64,000 nucleotides of DNA from Hirsutella rhossiliensis (lineage: Eukaryota > Ascomycota > Sordariomycetes > Hypocreales > Ophiocordycipitaceae). Under the pieces are notes generated by a model. That model saw only the letters and a list, made by a program, of their open reading frames with translations. It did no database searches and was not told where the DNA came from. The stretch lies in assembly GCF_020360975.1 (NCBI RefSeq), contig NW_025408667.1, forward strand, positions 6,882,001 to 6,946,000, written 5' to 3'. Each line of letters opens with the position of its first letter. The first letter of the stretch is position 1. Shown one piece after another: positions 46,560-57,243 of this stretch. The translations under genes were made by a program, and so were the position numbers.

Positions 46560-47421
46560 GATGAAGAGGATGTGCCGTCTCGCCAAAACATCTTCGCAGT
46601 GGCCGAGTGGTTGCGTTTGGTGCCGACGTGCAGAGACGAGCGACTCTTGGCTTGGCAAGGTGCAATCGTTGTCGAGTACGAGAAGGAACTCCCGCCGGTT
46701 CCGATTATCTATATGCGCATCGCCTCGTGTCGATTTCTGGTTGACTGGGTGCTCCTCTGATGGATTTTGCTTCTTTTGCTTGGCTGCTGAGAATGTCACG
46801 TTGCCGTCTGAAGTTCGTGAGCGAGGACTAGGTACGGCGGAATGCTTGGGCTGTTAGGCGTCATGTGATCAGCACTCAGCACGTTGCTAGCCTGCCGGTC
46901 ATTGGTACAGTAGTGGCTGCGAGTACTAAGCGACCCCTATTTCGCGCGTCCACTGTTCCACAAGCTCAGGGGTCGTTAGAGCGATTAGGTAATCAAGCCT
47001 GCGCCCATCACCGTGGACCCCAGAATTTTTTGGAGTCCACGTTTCTAATCGAACCACCATCCAAGCACACACCCGCCTAACTGGGACACAACGTATGATA
47101 GTGTGGAGTAAACCAGAAGCACGCTTCTGTCCTTGGGGTGAATTGTAAGTCTATAGTCAAGTATGTACATACATGGGAACCCTCGTGCCTTGGGGCACGT
47201 CAGCCTCGTAAGTGCCGTCAGGGTCCCATCCAGAATCGACCGCGCTCTCGGCGTCGGCCGTGCAAAAGAAATGATGTGATTATCCACGGTGCCTTTTCCG
47301 GCTCCATCCCCAAAAGTACAACCTCCACATCCCGGCGGGAGATGTCCTGAGCGATCCCGCGCTGCACTGAGTCCCGCGTGTGCTGGCTGCAGCGTGGAAC
47401 TTTGATACCCAGCTGGCGCCC
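46560..47421. other. Avt2-like upstream / protease downstream region
   Basis: 862 bp between two minus-strand genes. It combines the promoter of the transporter and the 3' untranslated region of the aspartic protease. No gene or repeat is seen. Confidence 0.55.
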
Positions 47422-49137
47422 TTAAGCGAACACGACGACGAGGGCTGCCATGAGCGTGGCCACGACCGCTTGCGACTTGACGCGCGAATGGTCGCCAATT
47501 GCCGCCGAATCCGACGTTTCCTTGGGTTTACCCTCGTCAACACCGGACGGCGTCTCCTGACCGCCCACGGCACCGGCTGGGTTGCCCGACGACTGGGGAT
47601 TGTCGGCTTGGTGGGTGGCGGCGGAAGGCGTGGCTGTCGACGACGCGGTGCCCATGGTGGTCTTGATGGGCCCGGAGCCAGACGAGCTCGCCGACTTGGA
47701 GTCCGAGCTGGCGAGGTTGGCGAATCCTAGCAGTTTCGAAGTTAGCAGACGTCACAGCCAATGGGCGCCCTGGGTACTTACCAATGCGCTTCTCGTCCTT
47801 GTCAAAGACGCTGTACACGTTCATGAGGAACGTGTCGCCAATGAGCCAGGAGCCTTTGGCAACATCGTGGCCATACAAATTGCTTGTGCACTCGCCCGCC
47901 GCGTTCTTGGGCGAGATCCAGTCTTGGGGGTAGACTTTGTAATCGACTCCGGAAAAGGTGAAAGTCAGTGCCTTGTCCATGTCGCACGGCACAGTATAGA
48001 TCTGCCCGTTGGGGCTCTTGGCGCCGGGAATGAGGCGATGAATCTTTTCAACCTTGTCCATGGGGCCAAAGATGAAAGAGGTGCCGGTGTCAATGTAGCT
48101 CATGATACCGCCAACCTCTGCCTTCTTGCCATCGAATGCAATGTCATCGATCTGGATGGCCCACTCGCCCTCCTCGGAGCTCAGAGGCGTGTAGGTGATG
48201 TCACCCGTGAACTTGGCAGGGTTGGTGGAGCCAAACTTGATCTCACCCTGGTTGAGGCCATCGGCCGCACGATTTAGAGTCACGCAGAAGATGTTTTTTT
48301 CGAGCTTGTGGGCTGCAGTCATCTTCTCGAGAAAGTTGTCGTTGGACCCGCGGCTCATGGACAGTCCGAGAATGCCGTCAAAGGGAAAACTCATGAAGTC
48401 GCTCGAGGTGGTGGAGGCGAGGCCAAACGAGTAGTCGAAGGTGACGCCAGCCACGGTCAAGGTGTCGGAAGCTAATTTTCCTTGGACAGCCCCAGAACCA
48501 TAAGTGACAGAAAAGTCCTTGGATGTGGCGTGGAAAGTGTCAGAAGCAGCAAACTTGAAGGTGTCGTGCTGAGCGCAAGCCTTGTCCGTGCAGCCCGAGC
48601 CCATGACCCAGCTGGACCCTGCACCCGTGTCGAGGAGCATGTAGAGCGGCTGACGCTTGGAGCCGAGTTCAACCTTGATGAAGTAGGCGTAGTCGGTGCC
48701 GTCCTGGTCAATGCCGGCCGTCAGAGGCTGCTCGGAGGCGACGGCCTCTTGAACGCGGTACTGGTTCATCCTTTTAGTCACAGCGCCATTAGTGTTCATC
48801 TCGCTTGAACGAGGGCCACCGTATTTACGAGCAAGAAGGCCGGCATCCCGTTCAGCTCTTTCGGCGGGCGAGTTGAAACCCTGTACCGTCTCGCAAGTCA
48901 GCATGAGCAACGAGTGGTTGGGGAGATTCTGGGGAGAAAACTTACATGGCGGGCTCGCTGCTCGATTTCGAGGGTAACACCTCGAGCGGCGGCTGCACCG
49001 TTTCCGTAGTCGTTCCCGTCTCGCTGAAGAGCACGAGCATTCGCCTTTTCCTGGAGCCAAGCCGGCTGGAAGGGGTAGAAGGCGATGCAGAGCGCGAGGC
49101 AGCACGCCAGGTGCACGAAAACGATGGCGGGTCGCAT
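47422..49137 (-). CDS. GPI-anchored aspartic protease (yapsin/pepsin A1 family), 531 aa
   Basis: Three exons on the minus strand: 48946-49137, 47782-48880 and 47422-47726; introns are 65 and 55 bp. Residues 1-25 or so are a signal peptide (FVHLACCLALCIAFYPF). A prosegment leads to the A1 peptidase domain with catalytic Asp148 (LLDTGAGSSW) and Asp328 (YIDTGTSF), the Tyr75-flap equivalent in VTYGSGAVQG, and FDGILGL. After the domain comes a Ser/Thr/Gly-rich stalk and a hydrophobic C-terminal tail (AVVATLMAALVVVFA) without charged end, typical of a GPI-attachment signal. A cell-wall or plasma-membrane protease is expected, possibly acting on wall proteins. The stalk and GPI tail appear only after splicing the second intron. 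Confidence 0.92.
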
Positions 49138-50034
49138 GACGAGGTGAAGCAGATGTATGCCAGTCGTGCTTGAGATTTTGCAGGAGCTTGGATAGTCAAG
49201 AAGGTTGAAGTTGGAATGGAGGAAGAGTGCAGGTTGCGGGAGTGTTTGGTTGCAGAAACGCGAGGTGCACGGCGAAGTCGAGAAAGGCGAGTTGCCGGGC
49301 AGAGCTTAAGGCAACAAGAACTTGGATACCTGAGGCCGCATTGCCAGTCGGAACAGGGCAGGGCAAAACACGGAGAAGATTCAATGGCTTTGACTGAACA
49401 AGGGCGCGGCTGCTGAGCTGGCACAGGTTGCCCGGGAAGCAGGAAATTAAGGAAAGGATAAAAACGAGGCCGACGGAAAGAAAGCACGGCTTCCACGACG
49501 AAGGGCCAATACAATGTCTATTCAGAACTCGCTGAACGGGCAAAGGCGAGGGGGGGAAAGAAGGGACTGAAGCAACACACAAGAGAGAGAGAGAGGTGAA
49601 GAAAGGAAGAAGGCAGTGATGGGACAGGAGAGGAGTTTAGTCGATGACGGATTTACCAATAATAGACACACGCCGACGAAGTCGAACAAGCTACAGTACT
49701 AAGGTACCTACCTACCTACCTGCCTAGAGACCCTAGAGACAGCACCCCGGCAATGTACCCGGTACAGTCCCTGGTCTTTTTTTTTGATTATCTACAAGTG
49801 ATCACCAAGCTTGAACGCCTCGTAAATGCAGTTTGTGGTAGTTTGGCCAGTACATACCTACCTACTGTACATCCCTCGGCTCAGACTCGGTACCTCGGGC
49901 GCTAGCCTTGCATGCACCCGCTCACTCACATGCAGCCGACATCCATCACGCAAGCAAAGCACTGTGCCTGCATAGTCCGTAGATGCATCGTTGTTGCTCG
50001 TCCCGTCGCCGTGCGCGGGTGGTGGCGAGACGGA

Positions 50035-50070
50035 GCCAAGGACGCAGCCAAGGACGCAGCCAAGGACGCG
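50035..50070. repeat. 12-bp minisatellite, three units
   Basis: GCCAAGGACGCA is present three times head to tail; only the last base of the third unit differs. In one frame it reads as repeated AKDA, but the flanks give no convincing protein. Confidence 0.9.
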
Positions 50071-50429
50071 ATTGAGTTTAACCTTGCGGAGGGCTCCCTG
50101 AGCCGCAGCGGGCCTCGGTGGAGGGGAGGGGCTCGGGGAATTTGGGTGGATGCCGTGGGGGGGCTTGGGGGGTTGGCGAGCGGGAGGTACATACTCGGTA
50201 CGAGCCAGTGCTACAGTGCTTTAGCGGAGCCTTGCAACGCAACGTTGGTGTCAAACCCCTGGTGGCTTGCAGACGTTGTACGACGCGCATGCAAGCTGAG
50301 CAAAGAGTTCCATCATCTCTGACTGTACTGTACCAATGTACCTATCACCAGCAGGTGTCCCCGGCGCTCAGTACAGTACAGTACGCGGTACCAACGCAAG
50401 AGGTGCGTAATCGCTTCCTTGTATGTACT

Positions 50430-50483
50430 GTAGGTAAGGTACCTATGTAGATGGGTAGGTAGGTAGGTACCTAGGTAGTACCT
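50430..50483. repeat. GTAGGTA/TACCTAGG repeat cluster
   Basis: Several GTAGG/TACCT units in both orientations, including TACCTAGGTA palindromes. It is related to the clusters at 40478-40512 and 49703-49726. Confidence 0.7.
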
Positions 50484-52263
50484 AATAGAATCAGATATCC
50501 ATCTGTACAGTAAGGTAGTAGATCTGCGTCTGGATCCACTTTGTCTTTTCGTCCCAAAAAGAAAGGCCCCTGCAGCCGGCTGAAACGCACCAACAATCAA
50601 GGTCTTCCTTTTTTGCTTTTCCGGAATCGACAAGAAGCAAAGTTGGCAGTTGATCGCGAATGCTGACAAGGAGAACCTCCTTGCAGCAGAGGCGGCCGTT
50701 GATTCGCTGCACTCGCTGCAGATGGGAACATCCTGATGCTGCCGAGGAACCCTTGCAAGGTACCCGCCTGCCTACGAGACGCGGGCTGTGCTCTGTACAG
50801 GACAGTGTTGCAATACCGGGACCTATCCGTAGTAAGTTATTGTACATACATGCTCCTTGCGCCATGCCGTCCCTCGCATCCCTTTTCACCTTTTCATGTG
50901 CCAGCCAGAGAGCATGGTTAAACCTCCTGCCGCGGCCTCTTCTGGACACTTTAAACGCCAAACGTTCAGTACGGTACATGCCTTGCTGCTACTGTACAAA
51001 TAGCCGTGTCCCCGCAAAGCCCCGCCAGAGACCTTGGAGCACAGATTGACACAGTAGGTCGAGTCGGCATGCAGGTGTCATCCCACAGCCTCCGCGCTTA
51101 GCACAGGCCCTTGTTTGCTCGCCCGTTGATGAGGCTGCGGTGCAAACTGCGGGAGCGTCGGGGCAGGCTTCGTCTAGGCTGGTGTCCGATAGATGGTGTC
51201 CAAGCTCAACGTCGCCATGGTCGACCAATACTAGACTATTTCTTAAACCCCACCGCTATTAAACGTTGCTGTCTCTCGTGTGTAACACTTGTAAAGCTGC
51301 GCACAGAATACAGTACAGCACATAGGCCGCCGATCATCTCCAAGACCCTGTGGAGACTGGAGAGGAAGCTTTCGTGGCTGCCGTATTTGATACCTGCTCA
51401 CAATCGACGACACCACAGTTCAACATACTGTCGGACCATCATCTACAAAAGATAACTCGTAGTGCATACCTACCGGCTACGGTTCAACGGCTTCACCGTT
51501 CCGCACGTGCAAAGAGCCTGGACGCTTGTCAAGGCGCCAATTTCTCCGCCTGAGATCAGCAAAAATCATCATCATTAGGTGCTCGCTCGTTCCCCTGCAC
51601 CCTCCCAGCATCTCGTCATCTCAACACTATCGGAAAGGCTATAACCCCGGCATGCAGCCTTCATGTATTGGCCGGACCATTCACTCGGCCGTCCAACAGC
51701 CGTTACAGATCCTTTTGTCCTCGAGGTCCCCCCGTTCCGTCTCGCCCTCGGCAAAGTTTATTCCATTCCAGGCGTGGCTTGCTCGGCGCAAGGAGAGCCG
51801 CCCGCTGACTGCAAGCGACAAAGGGGCCGGGCGCCAAGGGAGGAACGGAGTACATGACCGACCTTGTCTCGGACCCTCCCGCGAGGCGCTTGGTCGGTCA
51901 TTCGTGGCTTGTATTGTCGTCTTTGTTTCCAAATCGGCTTCTTGAGATCTGCAGGGCTTGCCATTCCTGATGCACAACCACAGCTGCCATAGTCTCAATT
52001 TCGTCTCAAGGTTCCTTCCATCGTTGTGCCTGCGATAGGCTGGGACCAGTGAGCTGATACATCACAACTCCGGGACCTCTCGCCCGCGCGACTGGCCTCG
52101 CAGACTGATATCATCATGGCTCCTTCGATGTCCAGGTTTCTTGTATGGCAACCCGACTGTTGCGGAAACAGGGCATGGCAGGCGTGGCATCGACGCTGGC
52201 GAGCCAACTCCGAGCTTGTCCAACATGGTTCTCATCTTCAGCCGTTCCTTTCGAGATTGGGGG

Positions 52264-53301
52264 CTACCTGACCGACATTGTCGCCATCTGGCTTGGCGAC
52301 TTCTTCGCAGAGTACGTCTGCATCCAGCTCGACACGCCGTCTAAGACTCTTCTCTCCTGGCTGTCTTCCTGCGTGTCTTTTCGAACTGCCTGCCAGGCAG
52401 AGTAAAACTGCTCCTCTTGCGGCCCTGCCACACGTGCGGCCAGCATCATGCTGCGAAGAAAGCACCAGACCGACTCGTTCCGCCACCGAAACGACTCGGT
52501 CAGCTGCATCGTCTCGCTGAGCACCGAAGCAACCCCAGCGGGACACCACTCGAGCAGGAAAAGGAGGAACATCCACCCAGAGATGTCGTTGTGATGGCCA
52601 AAACACCACCTCTTGGTGTCTCCCAAGATCGTAGAGACTGCAGCGTCTGTTCGTGTCTTGTCGTCCGACTCGAGCAGTCCGATCAGGAGTCGGGCGTGAC
52701 ACCATGCGTAGTAGTTACGCGGGTGCCTCTCCGCTGAGACGAAGACGACGGTCCTCAGATCTCCTGCCGCGTCTATGGCGAGCCCAGCCTCCCGATATCG
52801 CTCCATCAGCCACCGTCTGTGACTCCACAGGTTGGGTGACTTGGTATGCCGGTGTAGACGGCTCGTGAGTAGGCTGTCAATGAACATCTTCTCCCGCATC
52901 AGCAGCGCTGCAGAGTCCTCCGAGCGTGACAGCGCTTCTTCCAGTATCCTCTTCCGTGTGTTGGCGGCGGTGAGGTGCTCCGGGTCAAAGAGGAGTATCA
53001 CTGCCGTAGCCTTACGGATGGTTTGATCAGACAACACAGGACCCTTAGCCTTGCATGTCTTGAATGTGCGCCGAGCATGTACGAAGGCTTGCACGAGCCA
53101 CAGCTTGGGAATGGCAACAGCGTTTCCATCTTGCAAGAAATATGTGCCAGGACTGAGGCTGTGGCTGTATCCTAGCAACTCAATCTCGAGTAACGACCCG
53201 GACGTCTCAGAAAGGAGGACTGTGGCGATTTGATCGAAAGCCTCTTCATGGTCCCCGTCATTGAGTGCATCTCTGGTGCTCTTGTCAAGCGCCCGGGACA
53301 T
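52264..53301 (-). CDS. PTAR1-like protein prenyltransferase alpha-repeat protein, 345 aa
   Basis: Intronless. Helical protein with protein-prenyltransferase alpha-subunit (PPTA) repeats, clearest at NLWSHRRWLMERY (about 182-194) and at NYYAWCHARLLIG (about 222-234), each with the W-x-x-R/H core. The length and the weak, spaced repeats fit PTAR1-type proteins (yeast Ecm9 group) better than the FTase/GGTase I alpha subunit, which has five closely spaced repeats. In animals PTAR1 is the alpha subunit of the GGTase III complex that modifies Ykt6 and Fbxl2; a similar role here is inference. The start at MSRALDKS is chosen over a Met 54 bp upstream. It is divergent from GET1. Confidence 0.75.
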   Translation of the reverse strand: MSRALDKSTRDALNDGDHEEAFDQIATVLLSETSGSLLEIELLGYSHSLSPGTYFLQDGNAVAIPKLWLVQAFVHARRTFKTCKAKGPVLSDQTIRKATAVILLFDPEHLTAANTRKRILEEALSRSEDSAALLMREKMFIDSLLTSRLHRHTKSPNLWSHRRWLMERYREAGLAIDAAGDLRTVVFVSAERHPRNYYAWCHARLLIGLLESDDKTRTDAAVSTILGDTKRWCFGHHNDISGWMFLLFLLEWCPAGVASVLSETMQLTESFRWRNESVWCFLRSMMLAARVAGPQEEQFYSAWQAVRKDTQEDSQERRVLDGVSSWMQTYSAKKSPSQMATMSVR

Positions 53302-53556
53302 GATTAGAGAGGGCGAGGGAATGCGGTGGAGAGAGCCTCTAGAGGTTGGGGACAAGTCCAGGGTAGGGTAGAGGAGCTCCGCATTGCTCGGAGGATTATG
53401 TCATACAGCCAACCACACTTGAGCTACTCTGCTCAGACACATGGCAAGCTTGAGCACCAACCAACCCAGGGCAGCGCGATACGACCACACGATGCTGCAG
53501 AGATAGCCTGCCATCTCGCCTCCGCCCTTGAACTTCTGCCCAGCGCGCCGACAGCC
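53302..53556. promoter_or_regulatory. Divergent promoter of the PTAR1-like gene and GET1
   Basis: Only 255 bp separate the two divergent starts, so the genes share a promoter. No named motif was recognised. Confidence 0.5.
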
Positions 53557-54340
53557 ATGTCGAACCTTTTATTTGTCATCTTTGCCGTCGAGCTCGTGGC
53601 GCACATCATCAACGCCCTTGGCGCAGCTCGGATCAATAACTTGGTATTGATTGTCACTGTGCCCCGAGAAGCACCCAACCTTGACTGACGTCTGCCTCAG
53701 CTTTGGATACTGATCAACTATCTGCCGATTTCGACGTCGAAAGCTGCCGCTCAGCAGCGCACGCTCCAGGCCGAGTATCTACGGGCCCGGCGGGATCTCA
53801 ACGCGACGAGCAGCCAGGACGAGTTTGCAAAATGGGCCAAGCTGCGACGGCAGCACGACAAGCTGCTTGAACAGCTCGATGCAGCGAGTACGTCTGTCCA
53901 GCGGCATGCGATGGGGGAGGGTTGAGCTGACGGTACGCGCTTGTGCAGAGAAAGGACTGGAAGCCTCCAAGTCCAAGTTCGACAACTCCCTCACCGTCGT
54001 CCGACTGCTGTTGACCAAGGGGCCGCAATACTTTCTCCCGTTCTGGTACGGCAAAGAGGCCATGTTCTGGCTGCCCTACGGCTGGTTCCCGTACTACGCC
54101 GAGTGGATTATATCCTTCCCCAGTGCTCCGATGGGGAGCGTGAGCGCTCCGTCGTGGCAACTGGCATGCTCGGGATTCATTACCCTCGTGTCCGAGCTCA
54201 TCGTCTTTGTTGGAGGTGTGGTCTTTCGAGGGGCGGAGACGGACGAGACAAAAGGAAAGCCACAAAGTGCTGGCTCGAAGATGGCGGTGCCCGCAGCACA
54301 GACGACGACGGAGGGCGACAAGGAAAAGAAGGAATTATAG
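53557..54340 (+). CDS. GET1: GET complex subunit Get1 (WRB/CHD5 family), 221 aa
   Basis: Three exons: 53557-53643, 53701-53887 and 53949-54340; introns are 57 and 61 bp. The protein begins with a membrane segment (LLFVIFAVELVAHIINALG), followed by the cytosolic coiled coil (about residues 38-105, with SSQDEFAKWAKLRRQHDKL) and two further membrane segments around FLPFWYGKEAMFWLPYGWFP and WQLACSGFITLVSELIVFVG. Get1 with Get2 forms the ER receptor that takes tail-anchored proteins from the ATPase Get3. The Get1 coiled coil carries the Get3-binding Arg/Lys positions (KLRRQHDKL). The tail is polar and low-complexity. All splice junctions restore the family sequence. Confidence 0.95.
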
Positions 54341-55822
54341 ATGATGATGATGGTCGGCAAGGGGCATGGCGTGACATGCTCGGCTACTTTGGTCCTACGG
54401 GGAAAGAAGATGGGGGTTGGGACAAGTGTATCTCGTTGAAATTGACGCAAAGTTCCTCATTGCGAATGCTGAGACTTTGTAACACGACGGAGAAGCACTC
54501 TTGGCAGAGTGACTGGGGTTGATATAGGCATCTTATTGACTCTGGCGACCATGGGAGAAAAGGATCGCCAAAGCTTCGAAAGCGCCAATGGGTGGGTTGG
54601 TGAGTCACGGGAGAGAGGGACGAGGGACTTGAAGAGAGGATGTGAGCATTGGTGGCTGCCATGATGCTATCAAGATAGAATGGCGGTCCGCAGTACCCGG
54701 CAAAACGAAGAGACGAGCGGTTTTAGCCAGGAGGAGCAACAAGATTTTCTCCTGGCGAGGAATACCATGTTCAGTGGGTGGTGGAAGGAAAAGAGAAAAA
54801 GGGGAGGGTGAGGTGGTGAGGAAAAAATTGACTTGGTGGGGGGATGGGGGCCACTTGTAATGAGCTGCAGACGGCGCCTCCGTTCTCTGATTGGCCCTAA
54901 AGCCTGATGATGACTATAGATCACGTGATGTGGTCGCGACCTTTATCCACGAAAAGCTACGAACGCCGTTTGAGAGTTGCAAAGCCGATGATCCAACCAC
55001 CATATCAGATCAAACTCTTGCAATCATGAATTCATTAAGCAATCATCGCAGGAGTGGCCCTAAACACCATCTTCTTGCTTAGCGCGACCAGAATCTCCTC
55101 CGTCTTGGCGATCTCTTGCACCGATAGCCTCAAACTATCTCATCTATGCCTGCGCGCCCTCGCTGTCTGATTGCAAGAATGGATGGGGGATTCCAAGGCT
55201 GGCGTCCACGGCAAGTCAACCAATCCTGTGAGGTGCGGCTCGGGTAGGGTAGGCATGTTCAAGCGAGGAGATGGGGATAGGCAGACGGTTGCGGCCGACA
55301 GGACAGACACACGAAAAGTGAGGCAATCGCCGGTTTTGTTGCGAAATTGACAAAGCACGTGCCTCTTACTACAGAAACAGGAAGCTGCCCGTCGGGGTAT
55401 GGCAGGGGATGGCGTTGAAGCTCATTGGGTGCCAAGTCCCCGCTGCTTCCTCGGGTTCCATGGACGATGATGGATGTCGTCAAAGAGTGACGACTCTCTG
55501 GACTTTTCCCTCCTAATGCTCTAGGTCTTCGGCACTTTGCTTGCTTTTCCCAGATCATTACCTAACCGCTTCCACCCCGCAAAACCGGGTCTTGCCACTT
55601 GCCATTTCTGGTTAGAACGGCCTGGTGCCTTGCCTTGCCTGCCGGACCCGCCCTTGCGGCAGGCCATTTGTACTTTGTAGATGAACCTCGTCACTGTCCT
55701 TTTCCTTCGCCTCCCTCTCTCCCGTACTCTGGCGCTTTCTCTTCCAGCTTCATCGCCCGAGCCAGTCTATTCCCTCCTCCTCTCCGAGGGGAGGTCCATT
55801 CTCCAGACGACTCGACGCCAAC
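54341..55822. other. Intergenic region, 1.5 kb
   Basis: No gene is supported. A CCAAT box (ATTGG at 54888-54892) and an E-box palindrome (54920-54929) lie together near the middle, which suggests a promoter, but no convincing gene starts nearby on either strand. The region between about 55560 and 55822 is the pyrimidine-rich promoter of the downstream membrane protein. Confidence 0.5.
54920..54929. promoter_or_regulatory. CACGTG E-box palindrome
   Basis: ATCACGTGAT is a perfect 10-bp palindrome of the type bound by bHLH factors such as Cbf1/CbfA. A CCAAT box lies 30 bp away. Confidence 0.4.
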
Positions 55823-56944
55823 ATGGCCATCCCCTGGGACTCGTGAGCATCCACCCCGGGGTCCTCAACCGCCTGACTGACACCTCGGCGCAGCATCCGC
55901 TCTCTCCTCCTCTTCCTCGGCCCCTTCATCCTCCCCAAGGCCATCGCCTACTACCGCTCTGTCCGCTCTGCCTCGCGCCTCAGCGGCCTCGCCGTCCAGC
56001 CCGTGCCCCGCCGCGTCCGCCTCGCCCTCGCCCTGCTCTTCCTGCTCACCCTCGTCTGCCTAGCCAAGACACTGCCCGCCCTCGCCCCCGAAAACATCTT
56101 TGTCCGCACCCAAAGCCGCCTGCAGATCCCCGTAGACGTCCTCTTCAACCGCCTCGCCGCACTCCGCCCCGGACACGCCCTCCTCCCCCGCGACGAGGCC
56201 CTTCGCGCAAAGTTTGTCAACCTCGAGAGCCGGCTTCTGTACCTGCAGTTTGGCCCCGCCGTCCTGGCAGACTGCCCCTTTTGCAACGCCGAGGAGCCGA
56301 GGAGCTACTTCTACTATGCCCTCCCCGATGCCCTGTGGCCTCACCTGGCCAACCTCGTCGCCGTCGCCATCGTCACCAGTCCCTCCTGGACCGACCGCCA
56401 CGGCTCGCAGTGGCGTACCATCTCCGTCATCGCCGGCGGCCTCCTCGCCGGCCTCGAGATCTACCTCATCAACTCGTACAACTACCAGGCCAACGCGCGC
56501 GCGCTGCGCCTCCACGATGTCGACTTCTTCTTCTGGTCCCTGCGCACCTACCGCTTCGTCGCCCTCGCCGCCCTTGACGCCCTGCTCGGCTGGGTCCTCT
56601 ACCTCTCCTCCACCAACCGCGCCTTTGCGCAGCTACCCTCGCCCGCCGACCGCGTCGACGACGCCACGCGCGGCCTCTTGACCGTCAAGAGCAAGATGAG
56701 CGCCATGGGCATCGTCAAGAACACTGCCCTGCGCGACGAGGAGCTGCGGTCGCGCTGCCAGGCCTACTGGTCTCACGAGGTGCGCCTGATGCGCGAGGTC
56801 ATGGAGGAGCGGGAGGTGGTCGAGGGGATCAACGACGCGCTGAGCAATCGCATCGACATGCAGACTATCCTAAGGGATGCCGAGACCTACTCGCAGAGCG
56901 TCCTGCAGCCGCTCCAGGAGCAGGCCGCAGCCGACGGCGCGTAG
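55823..56944 (+). CDS. Conserved fungal multi-pass membrane protein of unknown function, 356 aa
   Basis: Two exons: 55823-55842 (only seven codons, MAIPWDS shared across the junction) and 55894-56944; the intron is 51 bp. The short first exon is supported by the good ATG context and by the joined N-terminus IRSLLLFLGPFILPKAIAYY, a likely first membrane segment or signal anchor. Further hydrophobic segments are at about residues 46-66, 160-180, 195-215 and 232-250. A DCPFCN motif with a CxxC pair lies near residue 137, before the YYALPDALWPHL segment. The C-terminal about 90 residues are charged and helical. I recognise the pattern as a conserved ascomycete membrane protein but cannot assign a family or function. 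Confidence 0.8.
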
Positions 56945-57243
56945 AGGGCCCTCGCATGTGTGCACGCTATAGCTGCAGAAATACCAACCATCACAGCCTG
57001 GCCTTTCAGTGACTGGTTCGCGACCCCTTGGAACAATGTCCACGCCATCTCTTTCACTCGGAAACCTCACGTCTTCTACCGCCATTTCGCGTAAAGGGCC
57101 TCCATCCCTCGACACCCTCCAGTGTACTCGTGACCTTCCCGCCAGCCCGCCCACGCCTTCTCCTTCTATGTGTGTATAAGACCACGACCGAGACTCCGTC
57201 CCTGCCTCGCACGTCTTGAGGCCTTGACCGGCCTCTTTGCCAC

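Larger units (their letters stand above)
49138..52263. other. 3.1-kb intergenic region rich in short repeats
   Basis: No gene is supported on either strand. The region holds a GA microsatellite (49582-49595), TACCTACC repeats (49703-49726, 49851-49866, 50430-50483), a 12-bp minisatellite (50035-50070) and several GTACAGTAC-type short palindromes (about 50330-50400). The left part is the promoter and leader of the aspartic protease. Open frames here are low-complexity or cross the repeats. Confidence 0.6.

Noticed and set aside
50035..50070. Short direct repeats as a CRISPR-like array
   Set aside because: Units are 12 bp, contiguous and without spacers, and the genome is eukaryotic; it is a minisatellite.
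57008..57030. tRNA B-box-like GGTTCGCGACC
   Set aside because: The invariant A of the B box is missing and no cloverleaf can be drawn around it; no tRNA gene was found in the window.
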